Notes: generated by a model not told the origin, from the sequence alone. A DNA stretch of 64,000 bases from Clavelina lepadiformis (GCF_947623445.1 NC_135241.1:22818501-22882500); one strand, 5' to 3'; counted from the stretch's first letter, positions 23,901 through 37,600 are shown. Numbers and translations are program-made.

Positions 23901-26900
23901 GGGTTAAATTTATGTCGTTTCATAAAAGCCACATTGTTAGCATGATTCAGATACAGATACAGTAGAAGTATAATAACGCTTCTGTGTATCATTGCTGCAG
24001 ATGCGCCTGCAACTGTGTAGACGGACCTGGCTGTGGATTCGTGCTTTCCAACCCTGGTTATTATTGCTTTTTTCAACAATTTCAGTTCGGTTGCCCAGCG
24101 AGTTGTGGTCTTTGTCCGGCTTGTCAATGTGGTATGACATAATTCCGCATTTCTTCTCTATCCGGTTGTTGTTGTTGTTAAAATCATTTAAAACTATAAA
24201 TTTGAAACTGCTTCGGCTTTATTTCCACCCTCGCCGTCTCAGGTGCCACTTACGGTGATTTTGGTGCGTGGACCGATTGCACGGTGTCTTGTGGCGGCGG
24301 CTTCCAGTACAGATATCGCGACTGCAACAAAATAGCAGGTTGTCCTGGTTCACACCGAGAGGAGAGACGATGTGGGGGGAATGCATGCCCTGGTCCAGGT
24401 ACACATTGAAAGCCTAACGTAACGGCGGCTAACTAGGCCTATGAGTAACAGTAGGTAGGCCTATTTCATTTCTATAGAGTTGTGATTGTTAGCAATCAAG
24501 TGAAGTGTGGGGTAAGTGATTGATAAAGTAAACTGAATATAGTCCAAAGTCTTGTTTTGAAAACAGTAAAATTTTTGCTGACTTGAACAACATTTGTTTT
24601 CTTTTAACGCGACAAAACCACAAAGTTCATTTTTTTTACAATTCACTGAATAATGCAATAAGCTTTATATCTTACTTTAGAATTAACATAGACAACTGCT
24701 AATAACGCCTACAAAATTTTGACACTTTTCAGCATGGAGCGAATGGCGCAATGACGGCTCGTGTAGTGAGGATTGTGACGGCGGGATTCAGAACCAAGTC
24801 AGGGATTGCATAAATGGACCTGGTTGTGTAGGTCAAAGCACCAGAACGCGGCCCTGTAACATGCAGGCTTGCCCAGGTATATTCAAAGATATTTTCATGA
24901 GTATCTTTCCAATAACTACTGGACTTTTATGTGAAAATAGGTAATATTGCGATGTGTCACAGTGCGTACCAAAACACTTGCTCCATGTTATGAGAAAACT
25001 CGGATATTAACTAAGTACAATCAGTTTCATCCGTGTTAAACTTACATAGAATGGGGCGACTGGATCAACGACGGCGACTGCAGCAAAGATTGTGGCGGCG
25101 GAATTCAAAACCAAGTCAGAGATTGCATGAATGGTCCTGGTTGTGTGGGTCAAAGCACCAGGACGAGGCCTTGTAACGCGCAGGCTTGCCCAGGTATTAA
25201 AGCATAGTTACACTAAGAACAGTATATTGTATACTTTGCCTCTGTTTTTGATGTTGCAGTAAGTTGTAGAAGAGCTTAATATGTTGTCAGTAGCCTAGTA
25301 CTTAGGCCTATCACAAGTACGGTGTAAAGTATAGTCAAAATGGATGGTTGCTTGTCTGAATTGTGGATTCTGGTGATTGACACCAACAGCATACCACGGA
25401 GAGTTAGACTATTCCTCAGTTAATTAAGTGTTTATTACATCATAGAATGGGGTCCATGGCAGAACGAAGGAACTTGCAGCGAGACTTGTGGTGATGGAAC
25501 GATCACTCAGACAAGAACCTGCTTAACTGGAAATGATTGTGTTGGAGAAACCACACAACAAGTTCCTTGCAATGAAGGGCCTTGTCCAGGCATGTCAAGT
25601 CGCCTTCTTGTTTGTATTGATCGATATAATATAAAATAAAAATGAGACTAAAACTACAAGTAGTAGTAATTACAAGTAGTGGACTAACAGTTAACCACTT
25701 CGTGCACTAGTGCTGTTTGGACTTGGGAAAACTATTTTTTCCATTTGTTTAGTTGCCTGTTATTTTGCATCAGTATTCTATAGTATTGTAACATAGTGCA
25801 TGGCAGTACACGGTAGATAAAGCGTTTGAAAAAGTGATAGTTTTATCTGAATTTTCCTACAACACAATAATTCTAAACAGGAAATTAATCTGTTTTGAAA
25901 CGCAGCAAACGAAGAAGTGTTTCGGTCACCCGAGTAATTTAGGATTCTTTGCTTGTTGCGTCATGTACAAAGTTGAAACGTTTTCTTTACTTTCCACAGG
26001 CGCCAACTGGAGCGCATGGGGTTCTTGGAGTAACTGCAACCGCAGGTGTGGACCCGGAACCCAGACTAAGAGAAGAACCTGCCCGGGGAACACCTGTCAG
26101 GGCCCATCTAGGCTTAGGAGGGGTTGCAATCTTGGTTTCTGCACAAGTATGTCGTCATCAAAGCGGCTTTAATGAAGTCTGACAAACGAAACCTAAATCC
26201 ACTCCAATTAAACAATTTTTTGGCAAATCGTAAGATGTCGATGGTTTGTTTTCAGCCGGCGGGATATGGAGCGAGTGTTCCAGAAGTTGTGGTCAGGGCA
26301 CGCGCAGAAGACGCAGCGGTCTAGGTGGATACGAATACCAGGATTGCAACAACGGCAACTGCTCTCGAGGTACAGTATATACAGGCTCTAACAAGTTCTT
26401 GATTCTATACCAGATCATATAACAAAGCAGATCCTGGTAAATAGCAATTATAGCTCTTTTAAAATAAACAAATGTCCGTAAAGGTCAGTATGGTTCATAA
26501 TTGAGACTGTTACGACTATATTGACGTTTACAACGCGCCGTTAGCTCCAGTATAATTCAGGGAAGCGACTAATTTCACTTTTCAGATGAATGCCGCAATC
26601 CCTACTTTAGACGATACGGTCAACGCGCGCACGAATGCTGCGACGCTGGTACGCTTACGCATGGCGCGTGCGGTGTTAATTCGCTCGACAAGTTTCTTCC
26701 AAGAGTTATTGGAGGAATTGATTCTCAAGCGAAACAGTGGCCTTGGATGGTGAGGACGTAGTTCAGAAATAATCCCGAAACTCCAGCTAAACTAAGATTC
26801 ATTTCAACCAGCGCGTTATAAGCGTTTGGGTTGAAAGGTTGCCTTGTTTTGAACGAAATCTCGAAGACAAGTGTCATGTTCTTTGTAGGTGCAAGTGTAC

Positions 26901-28549
26901 CCTACACAGAAGTTACTGTGCGGAGGAGTTTTGATAAGCGAAGATCTGGTACTCACAGCTGCTCACTGTCTAGTGTAAGTCATGCTTAACTTTACGACGT
27001 CATTTAGTATGGCATTATAACGACGCAAACTTCACTTATTTACAGAGACACCACGGCAAATCAAATTGAAGTTCATCTCGGCAAACATACCTTCAAAGAT
27101 AACGCAAATTACGTGATCATAGCCGAGGCCCGTTGGATGCGTGTGCATCCACAATACAGTTTCCCTGTGCACGATATAGCCGTTATAAAGGTTCGTATCC
27201 TTCATTGCATTCCCTATTTGTTTGAATGAAGACTTAATAGTTACAGACGGTCTTTCACCCAAGCTCTTGCTGTACGCGCTGGGCACTGGTTTTCAAAATG
27301 ATAAATTTGTATGTTGCGTGACTAGAAGCATGCTCAGAGCCTTAAAATACGTTGCTAAATGAGTAAATTGAATGAATTTTTTGTTTTAATCTTATATAAA
27401 ACGCTTAACTTGACTATTACTTTGCTGATTTTGATTCTTTTTACCAGCTCAAACGACCGGTCAATATTCAAGGCGTTTTCATTCGACCGGCCTGCTTACC
27501 CCTTGGTGAAAATATCCCCAACGACATGACGTGTGTGGTGGCGGGATGGGGTTCGAGTAAGTGCAGTGTTGTTGCTATGGCAACTGGTTTTACTTTGTTG
27601 TTTGTTGTTGAGTAAAAATCATCAAAACAATGTCTTGACATGAACAAATTTCGCATAGTCGTCGATTATGCTGTGTTCCTTCAAAGCGTCCTCGTTATTC
27701 TATATTTGAAAGCTGCACGATATTGCAATGAGCTTATTTCTTTTGGCTTTAACAATTCGCTGAAACAGAAAAGGGTGCACCTTCGGTTGCATGGTGATTA
27801 GCGTTCAGATATACTTAGTTGATAATCCCAACCATCGACGAACATATAACTTTTTCTCCAGCTAGGACAGGCGAAGGGCCGGCGTCAGTTTTACAACAAG
27901 TCGAGATTCGAACCTTGCCGTTCCCAGTTTGCGAAAACGCTTACCGCGACAGCATTCCTGGCAAACTGACGGAGAGTGGAATGATTTGCGCGGGTCACTT
28001 GTCTGGTGGTCTAGATTCTTGCACGGTAAGTATAGGTGCACACAGCGCTAAACTTCATAGCCGGTTGTTGTTGACTGTTTCGTAAAAGGCTACACTCTTA
28101 CGGCAAAGAGGAGATCCAGAAAACCCGACATTTATTCATGTTACCCCGATTTGACTTGCCGCTTGAAACTTGACCTTGCATTTGTCAGTAAACTTTATGG
28201 TCTCGACAACTGAATATTCTCTGCAAGCTTAAACCTGCGAGATAATATTAATCACATCAACCGGCGCGTAGACAAACGTTTGAATCTTGATTTGTGACTA
28301 ATAACAGTCTTTCTGATGCAAGAAACTAACCTTCTACGTACTTGACAGGGTGATAGCGGCGGACCTTTGCTGTGCCAGAGATGTTCGTCATGTGCTTGGA
28401 TGGTTGCCGGAATTACGTCATTTGGGGACAAAAACTGTGGTAAACGTTTATTCCCTGGAGTGTACACCAGGGTGGTCAATTACGAGAGCTGGCTGTCCAG
28501 GGTTGGAGTGGACGTACCCTCCTTTAGCGAATCAACTTCGTGCACGTAA
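20946..28549 (+). CDS. Protease C: secreted ShK-sushi-TSP1 mosaic trypsin-like serine protease
   Basis: Twenty exons sum to 937 residues in frame. Tail exons: 20946-21012, 21170-21298, 21671-21859, 22061-22189, 22950-23138, 23303-23431, 23643-23775, 24001-24131, 24243-24398, 24733-24876, 25050-25193, 25446-25589, 26000-26146, 26256-26369; the connector and protease exons are listed separately. Order: signal peptide (1-22), ShK-like (23-65), sushi/CCP (66-128), TSP1, second sushi (171-234), TSP1, TSP1 plus ShK-like (278-365), five further TSP1 (366-610), a short TSP1-like module (611-648), connector, protease. Sushi domains are typical of complement and adhesion proteins and TSP1 binds matrix or glycans; here they are presumably targeting modules. 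Many TSP1 carry WxxW and CSxTCG-like motifs, which are sites for C-mannosylation and O-fucosylation in this family. The intron after 25589 needs a GC donor. It is the only gene here with sushi domains. Confidence 0.88.
22831..22890 (+). pseudogene. Decayed sushi-domain exon in an intron of protease C
   Basis: Between the first TSP1 and the second sushi exon lies a stretch that aligns with the start of both intact sushi exons: 'gtggagattccgatcataaa' followed by 'tggataagtagaat' and 'acaagcgg'. It has a deletion that breaks the frame and an in-frame stop, and the second half is not recognisable. It appears to be a third sushi exon left from an earlier duplication. Confidence 0.75.
26586..28549 (+). 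other. Connector and trypsin domain exons of protease C
   Basis: Six exons: 26586-26749, 26889-26974, 27046-27190, 27448-27556, 27862-28025 and 28349-28549. The first holds the connector (Cys, RRYG, CC, CG) and the activation site PR-VIGG at about residue 688. His is in LTAAHC, Asp in HDIAVIK and Ser in GDSGGP; Asp189 is in LDSCTGDS and Gly226 in PGVYT. Intron phases through the domain are 0, 2, 0, 1, 0, the same as in the other four proteases. The protein ends STSCT. Confidence 0.9.
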
Positions 28550-31500
28550 GCAGACACTTATTCCTGACCACCGGGTGAACTGCTCAGAGAATTGGACAAT
28601 AATATTTGACAATTTTGGCCGCGTTTGGAGAAAAAGAAATCAAAATCATCTTGCTCGGAAAATTTTGTGGCGCATTTTTAAGAATGTGGCGTATAAGAAT
28701 GTAACAATCATCACCGTACTTTTTTGCTTGTGGTATATTATAGTGTTAGTGAGCATTCTATGATAAGTTTAGCTGTTCCGAAAGTTCCTTGTTGGTAGGT
28801 TGTTGTGGTTATTATAAATAACATTTTGCTGGTAACGTTTAGATGCGCGAGTGAGTTGTTGTCCATCGTCACCATTTGACTGTTTCCTTTATTTTCGTCT
28901 TATTTCTGTTGCAATATACTGTATAGCTTTTATTGAGCATAAAGAATTGTAAGTCCAAATCAATTGCTGTGTTTTTACGTGCAACGGCGCTTGACAGCAT
29001 CGCGCTTTTTTCGAAATAAATCCAGTTTACGGCGGCTGACGTCACAAAGAGAAGAAAAACTTTCATCCGTCCGAAGTAATTTACACGGAACAGTTTATTT
29101 ACTTTATGAGTATGACAGATGAGCGTGAAGGGAAACCTGTCATGCTGCCAGTTGTCAGCTCACGGATTTCCTGTTGTTGTTACGTCAAAAGAGAAACCTT
29201 TATGACATTTCCTGCTAGAGAAGGAATTTGAGATAGCTACTAACCTGATATTTATTTTGCTTTTCTGGAGCTTTTTCCAAAAGGCAAATTTCTGTGAAGA
29301 ACCCGATCGGTTGGTGATAAAATAAAATTCCGTTTTGTGATCGCATGTGCCTCAATACAGGCGTCAACGCTTTATGATTGGTCAGTTTCTTTATTGCATC
29401 GCGCGATATTTCATGAACACCGGGCGATTTTTGTTCTAATCATTAGGTAACTATTGCCTTTCACTTGAAATAATCGTTCATAATGACGCCATAACGCCCA
29501 TTTCTTGGTCATAATTTAATAGACGGTCATTATGACTCATTAATGCAAGAGATTCAAAGAATCGCAGCATACAATGTAGAAAATCTTGAGCGTTCTTGCG
29601 CTAATCAGACGGTTAAACAACTGAAATATTCTTCTAACACTTATTTTCCCGTTGATTTATTTGCCTGAGGTCATCGTCTTGATTTTCATCTATTTATAAG
29701 ATACGTGTCGAGGCCGAACGCTTTGCAGACAGACGCGGAATGGAGCGGATAAAACCCCGGCTAAATCATGCACAAAAACGCGGTCTAAACGTCGAAAATA
29801 GATTTAAGCGGTCGAATTGGAATTTGAGTTCTTCGGAAATTTATTGCCTCCGGGCTTCTTTCCGCTTGTGTTTTCTCCTGGACCCGGCGGGTGGAGTAAA
29901 ATCGGCGAAAGGTACCGCTATATAAAGAACAATTTGTGAGCGTGATGCGTCACGATATATCTCGTTATGTTGTGTTGAAAAAACGGGAGTGTCGAGTAAT
30001 GATCATGTTGTTTAATACTTTATCGTCTCCGCCATCTCACGGAGGTTTGTTCGAAAAATAGCCATTCCCAGGCGTACCATTACGGTTTTAACAATCAAAG
30101 ATGATCAAAAAGCAAATTTGGTTTTGAAAACCCGCTTCCACATCAAGCTGGGATAATTGCAGGTCTTACCAAGAACTATCTCATCATCAGTAACGAGAAG
30201 CGGGTTTTCTTTTTACCTAGGTGCGGTTAGCGTCTAGAAAATGAAGAACTCAGTCCATAATTTTGCACCTGGAATTTATCTCGGTTACGATTTTACGGCG
30301 AGTTTTTGAAGAAAAGTTGTTTTACAAGTGCACTTTCCGTTGCCAGCAGGTTTCAATGTTAAGGATTAAAGTTATTTTAATTCTTGAAAAGGCCGTTTTC
30401 GTTAGAAAGCAATTGTCGCAAACATCCTTAGCTATATGCGGGTAGGTAAAAGTAAGTTAAAAGGAAGGTAGTAAGGTAAGTAAAGTAAAAATCCATAGGT
30501 ATGCAATGCAGGTATATTTGTTACGTCGCCACCTTCTTGCGATGAGTCAAATGAAATTAACTTGATGATTTTCTATATTTATATTTTTATAAATCCCCGA
30601 TGATTATTTAAATCCTCTGTTAAAGTGACTTTACTTTTTATGTGGTTAAGTTTTACTGTGTACACGAAAACACATAGGTTTGAGTTAGACCGTTTTCTAC
30701 TTTGAAATATGTAGCGTTTTTCCACTAAATCTTTTGCACGCACAAATAGCTTCAGCTTCGTAAACAAAAACGAAGAAATATTTAATTACGTCAAGAAATA
30801 CCGGAAATGCTTTTTGTTCATCGACTGCCGAAACAAACAGATCATCGCATGACTTGCTTCGTTCCAAAACATGGACATTAGCTTTATAATTAGCAGCAAG
30901 TTATAAATTCAAGCTCTATAAAGTGTTGTTTCGTGGACATCGGCGATTTATTTTGGAACCAAGAGGCGCGTGACGTGACGTGTGACGTGTGCTCGTGTGA
31001 ATTGACACCGATGTCCTCAGGCAAGGGCGAGAGCTGGTGTACTACGCTATGACGTCGTTGTTTCTTGCGTTTCGCGATAATCGCCATCCTTGATCGTGGG
31101 GTAATCGAAAGTCTTTTCATTTATTTTGCTGAAGTCACCACATTCGGCACAGGTTTGATTTTATCTTAGTCTCACGTCACTATCAACTTTTCTCCACTTG
31201 TTCATATTTACCCGCAGGCTTTCTGTATGCTCTGACTGTGGTTTTCTAGAAACGATACTGATTTTTGGAAAAAATATTTTCAAAACGTTTCTGTTAGAGC
31301 GATGTCATACGCGGTGTAAGGCTTAAACGCGTCGACACAACCCGCAAGGTATAGCAGGTGTGTCAAAGCTTTCATAAACGGATGATCATTTGTAAAATTA
31401 CAAATTAGACAAACTTTAAGGTTTAGTTTTATGGTTAAGGATCTTTAAGAAAGATGAAGGATCATAACCAAGAAGTTTTAGATTTTACCAAGACAACCAG

Positions 31501-31644
31501 TTTTTTAGCAACCAACCTGACTGTTTAGGCTATATAGGCTATGTAGCCTATTGCTGTCAGTAGTATATAGACTGTATTGACATGCAAACGACAGTTTAAG
31601 AGCTAACTTTCAATTGTATTTACATGCGACTAGAATAGATTACA
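28550..31644. other. Intergenic region between proteases C and D
   Basis: About 3.1 kb with no supported exon. It holds a 13-base inverted repeat pair (30126-30209) and a short TGACG-rich run near 30970-30990. The sequence before 31645 should contain the protease D promoter. Confidence 0.55.
30126..30209. repeat. Inverted repeat with 13-base perfect arms
   Basis: GAAAACCCGCTTC (30126-30138) is exactly complementary in reverse to GAAGCGGGTTTTC (30197-30209), with 58 bases between. It could be a small foldback element or a transcribed hairpin. I see no clear target duplication. Confidence 0.5.
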
Positions 31645-34600
31645 ATGGTCTCAAGATTTTCCTTGCTGCTTCTCTTTGGATGGTTGCAGATTTCAATACT
31701 TTTCCGCTCTACTTACGGACAAGGTAATGACATTCTATTATGCTAAGCATGTTGGCGGTGAATTTGATTGATGAAACAAATATGGACCGATTTAGCATCG
31801 TTTGATGATGAATGGTGTTTTAGTTTGGAAAGTTATTGGCATGCAAATAAAATCCACAGGAAACGATGTTGCATGGTTAGCATGGTTACAATATATTTAG
31901 CGTTTTAGTGACAGAAAATTGTGAACTTGTTCAACTAAACTATTGTGATTGCCACAATAGTATCGTCATAACTCAGTTACATTGTCTCCAAACGACCACC
32001 ACCAGTTACAAAATAATAAAATCCAGATAAAAAAAAAATGCGGAAAACGGGATTAATTAATTATTATTATTATCAAAGAGGCGAATGACAACCGATAAGT
32101 CCCTTCAGGAAAGCAGCAAAATATTTATTATTGCCAAAATATTGCCCTTTAGCGCCAACATCTGGCCAAAACTATAACACATGGCGTGGAACTTCTTTGA
32201 GATGTTTTGAATTGTTTTCCAGCATGCAGAGACAGTATTGATTACTGTTTCATATATGCGAGCAGAAATGCCTGCAATAACCCAGCATGGATAGCAACTC
32301 TTACTCAAGTGTGCCCATTGACGTGTTTCCGGTGTAACGTTGGCCCGGCAGGTTGGTATCGAAGCTAATTTTATGAAGGTCGCTTCCACAAATGATAACC
32401 AAAAAAATGATTCTAGAAATGGAAATCGGAAATGTTGAAGCAATAAGTAGTAGCATTGTCGCACTTTTTTTGTGAAAAAATTGTCATCAGTTGTTGGATA
32501 ATATAAGTTATATCTTTGCAAAGTACGCTGGTAGTTTCTGGATCAAAGTTTTGGTTAGCTTTCAGTGGAATTTTTTCATTTAGATTAGGTATCTATGCGA
32601 GTTTACCGTCTATAAATGCAGCCAAACCTTTAAAAATTTTGAACAAATTAGTGAAGCAAAATTCGTATTCAAATTCTTTGTTATTTTGGGCAGAATGCAA
32701 CACCCCATGGCAGAACGAAGGACAGTGCAGCGTCCCTTGCGGCGAGGGCATTGTTGATCAATTTAGGATATGCCCAACTGGGAGGGAAACGCGGCAAACG
32801 TCTTGTAATCCAGGTCCTTGTAGTGTAGGTAAGCGGAGCCTAAACTACAACAACACCGGAAAAAATTAAACTCCCCGGACTAAAACAGGGTATTTCCCTT
32901 ATAGCAAATCCTGTCCATTTTGTCAAACGGGGTAACTTTCTACTTTGTCAGCAGCTGGAGAGCTTCTCATTTGAATTAAGATTCTTTGATATCCAACTTC
33001 TTTTAATGTAAACTAACCTTGCCCTGCCTAATCTTAGGTTAAAAGAATCGCCAAATCTTTATTCAATGAATTGGTAAAGCCGTTAATTTGATAATCATAA
33101 TCTAGCATAATTATCGTAATCGCTAGAGTGTATACGCCATAGTCGGCGTATCCACTATTTATCACAAATACTGCAGTTGGAGGGAATGTAGAGGCAGGAT
33201 TTTTTAAAGACCTTATTATACTTTTATTCGTACTGTTTATCTTTTATTGCACTTGTCAGCCTCGAGATCGAGTCCACTCTTGGCCGCAGAAACGATACTC
33301 CGGTCCCTAGGATGGAGTTTCTTTTGTGCGGCTTTCTTTAAACTCCCATTTCTTGTGTATTTAAGATATTCGTTGTCATTTTAACCATGTCACTTTATAC
33401 ATTTATTTCGGCCTTTAGAATGCATGTTTTTAATGTCAGGAAACATGTCCTCTACATCTTCTAAGAGTGCAGTTGTTTGTGTTATTCTGCCCTTAAATTC
33501 GTTAAACTTCGGAATTATTTTGTGGGTTTAGTGACAATACTAACCTACCGTCCTATAGCACAATAGCATTATTGCTATCTTGCAGGTTTTTTTGCCCTTT
33601 GGCTTTGCCACTTTTTCTTGCTCGTGAGCATGTGTTTTATTGTGCTATAACTACAACGGTTAGCATCGTAACTTTTGCTCTGGACAGTTAATGGCGAAAA
33701 ATAAACAATACAAATAAATAAACAATCAATATTCAATTACCAATAATCTTATCCTAATTTAAGCCAATCGCAAACACCATAACTGTTCAGTGTAATAATC
33801 ACTTTTTGAGATAAAGTTGCTTAACAGTATAACCATTGCGTGTGAGTGCCATCGTTTTTTGTTTTTTTTTGGTGTTGGCTTTCTAAATTTTTGATTTGTT
33901 GCAGGATGAATGCAGACTCAGAGCATGGTTTTGATAAATTGTTTGCATTACTTTTTGTTATTTGTAGTTGTACGGTTGGAAGAAAAATCAATGTAATTTG
34001 TAGAATTACTAATCACTATTGTCTTGGAGAAGTAACAGAAACGTTTTAAGTGTGCATGAAACTACTGGCACAGCTACTAAATTCAAATACTTTATAGAAA
34101 GTGTCTATATCCGAACTATTTCCAAATATTTTTAATATTTAAAGAAAGTCAAAATTTTTTGAGTAATCGGTCTTCACAAATCGATAATAATCTGATGAGA
34201 TTATTACCCAAACAAAAAATTAAAACTCCATCTTGAAACAAACCCTGAATTTTTAGGTGGAAATTCGTGGGACCCTTGGAGCGGCTGCAGCACAACCTGC
34301 GGCATCGGCGTGGAGACGCGAACTAGAAGTTGTGGTACGGGATGTACGGAATACGATGACAGAGAATGCACCAACGCACAAGACTGCCCGTGAGTAGAGT
34401 TGAAATTGCTTGGGGAAACTACTTAAAGTTTCTTCCGTATTTTTATTTGTTATGATAAGGTTACTTTTTTAATTGATAATGACATCATGTTTCATTGATG
34501 ACAATTGAGGAAAAAAGAGTATAATTATAAATAGGCTATGTCAAAAAGTTTCTGAAATTACTTTTTTTATAAAGGTGCACCTGCAATTGTCGTGATAGCA

Positions 34601-37600
34601 ACAGCAATTGCAATATTGTCAAGCTTTATGGGTTATGCAATAACAATAATTACTTTCCATCGTGCAGAAAAACATGCGACAAATGTACAAATCAATGTAA
34701 CTGTGGTATGTCTCGATCCTTAAAATATAATAACTTTAGTATACAACAGGACAGCTTACTCATTTTGTGATATCGGAAAGTTTCTATTGCTAAAAGCTTG
34801 GTTAGTTTTTAAAGTTTTGAGTTCAATTCTCCTGGCCCTTTAATCTTATGAATTATGATGCAATCATTATGAATTGGGCAGCTGCAAGCTACAGTAACTA
34901 TGGTCCATGGAATGACTGCACTGTATCATGTGGTGGTGGAACCCAATATCGATATCGTACCTGCAACAAAATAAATGGTTGTACTGGGTCATACAAAAAA
35001 GAAAGACAATGCAATCAAACACCTTGTGATTCAAGAGCTGCCCGTAAGTTTGCTGTATACACATACGGGTTATGTCTAATGATATTACAAGAAAATTTTC
35101 TTAGTGTGATTGCATGTGACTTATTGCATTCACAGAATGGGGTCCATGGCAGAACCAAGGAACTTGCAGCGAGACTTGCGGTGATGGAACGATCACTCAG
35201 ACAAGAACCTGCTTAACTGGAAATGATTGTGTTGGAGAACCTTCACAACAAGTTGCTTGCAATGAAGGGTCCTGTCCAGGTATAACTGGTTGCATTTGAA
35301 GGCAGTTGTTTGTTACAAGATGTTGTTCTCTTTTACTCGAGATGAGAAATGGCAGCATTAAGTTAAGGAAAAACTTGTTTTTGAATTAATGGTGTTCAGT
35401 TGATCCGTTGGGTGAATGGAGTGATTGTAGCACAACTTGTGGTATCGGCGTGGAAACAAGATCACGAAGCTGTGGAACGGGATGCAAAATTTTGGAACAC
35501 CGAGAGTGCATCCAACAAAGACACTGCCCGTGAGTGTGTGTTGGACAAAGTAAAAAGTTTGTGATGACCACATCTTTAATACCAGATTTGGATAATTCTT
35601 GTTGTCATCAGTAAAACATTTCAGACAATCTATTGGAGAACATATTTTCACTTACTTTTAATAATATTTAATATACTTCTGATACATTTGGCAAGTTTTC
35701 TTATCATGTATGTTTTTTCATGACTGTCGTAATTAACCGCATGTTTTGAAGTGGTTCATTTGAAGTGTGCTAGTCATATGTTCTTACATAAAGAATTTTC
35801 TATTTAGATGTGATTGCTGCAGAGACAGAGATTCAAATTGCGTAAATTGGCGATGCGATTTTTTTGGTTCAACATACAGAAATCGCTGCCGTAAAACCTG
35901 TGGTAACTGTGGTGGATGCCCTTGCCGTGAGTATTCGGTGTAGCAGTAGTGATACATGCCACACAATTATAAGACCATAATCACTCAAAATACTTTATGT
36001 TATACACCAGGCAACAATCGAGCTGTTTACAGTGATTATGGCCCATGGACTGACTGCACTGTGGCCTGTGGCGGCAGTGGCGTGCAATATCGATACCGTG
36101 ATTGCAACAGAAGAGGAGGATGCTCTGGACCATTTTTTGAACAACAAAGCTGTGGTACCGGATCATGTTCAGGCGATGCAGGTTAGTCCGATGTCTTCCA
36201 CTGTCTATACGTGGTAATAACCATTTTCAAAATTCATGGAAGTAACAATATTTTATTGGTAAATATTTCTTTTTTTGTATGATCTATCAGAATGGGGTCC
36301 ATGGCAGAACCAAGGAACTTGCAGCGAACCTTGTGGTGGTGGAATGATCACTCAGACAAGAACCTGCTTAAATGGGCCGGGTTGTACAGGAGAAAACACA
36401 CAAGAAGTTCCTTGCAACGAAGGACCTTGTCCAGGTGTGTATGTGGTCATGTTGACTCACTTTTTTTAATTAAGAACTGATACTAATTGTAGAAGAGGCT
36501 TGAACAGTATTTCTAATTTAGTTTTAAAAGTCAGTGGTTTAAGACTTACTATTCTGGAGTCAAATTATTAAAATTAAATCATGAAAGCACATCATTGAGC
36601 TATGTTCTTTCATAGTTGTTTTATTGGATCATTTTCCTTAGTTTCTCCTGTAGAAAAGGATTTCAGATTTTGAATAAAATAAGTGTTTTTTGTTTCTGAT
36701 TCAGTTTAAAGTGAAATTTCTTTTGACATTTTTCCAGAATGGGACGAATGGAAGAACCAAGGATCTTGCAGCGAACCTTGTGGTGGTGGAATGATCACTC
36801 AAACAAGAACCTGCTTAACTGGAAATGATTGTGTTGGAGAAGCAATGCAACAAGTTTCTTGCAATGAACAGCCTTGTCCAGGTATGTTATTTTTGGTATA
36901 CTGGTTTTGAGTTTGTTATTTTTATAGTCAATGTAAAAGGGACCATCACAAAATTTAAAACTTATTAGTTTAATGAGTAGAGCTCCAGACACGTATTCTT
37001 AAAATGCAGCTATCAAAGCAAAACGTCTTGCTATGTTTATCTCTTAGTTGTTTAATAGGAGCATTTTTCCCTATTTCCTTTTGACAACATTGCCTTCAAA
37101 CTTTAAAACATGTACATATTTCTTTTTTCACAAAACTTAGCTTTTATAATGATTGGTGCGAAATAATCTCCAATTAAAACTCCACAAATTTTTTCTCTGC
37201 TTAAAAATGGATACTTTATTTTCAATCTATTTAGAGCGGTTGAGGAAAATACCAATTTTTTGTGTTAAATTTGCATGTTATTAATTTTATGATCAACCAG
37301 AATGGGGTCCATGGCAGAACCAAGGAACTTGCAGCGAGACTTGTGGTGATGGAACGATCACTCAGACAAGAACCTGCTTAAATGGACCAGGTTGTGCAGG
37401 AGAAACTACACAACAAGTTTCTTGCAATGAAGGGCCATGTCCAGGTATAACTGGTTGCATTTGAAGGCAGTTGTTTGTTACAAGATGTTGTTCTCTTTTA
37501 CTCGAAATGAGAAATGGCAGCATTAAGTTAAGGAAAAACTTGTTTTTGAATTAATGGTGTTCAGTTGATCCGTTGGGTGAATGGAGTGATTGTAGCACAA

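Noticed and set aside
28350-28763. 137-codon plus-strand open frame
   Set aside because: Wrong frame of the last protease C exon running into the 3' untranslated region.
32105-32521. 138-codon minus-strand open frame
   Set aside because: It lies inside intron 1 of protease D, with no recognisable motif, no splice partners and unremarkable composition.
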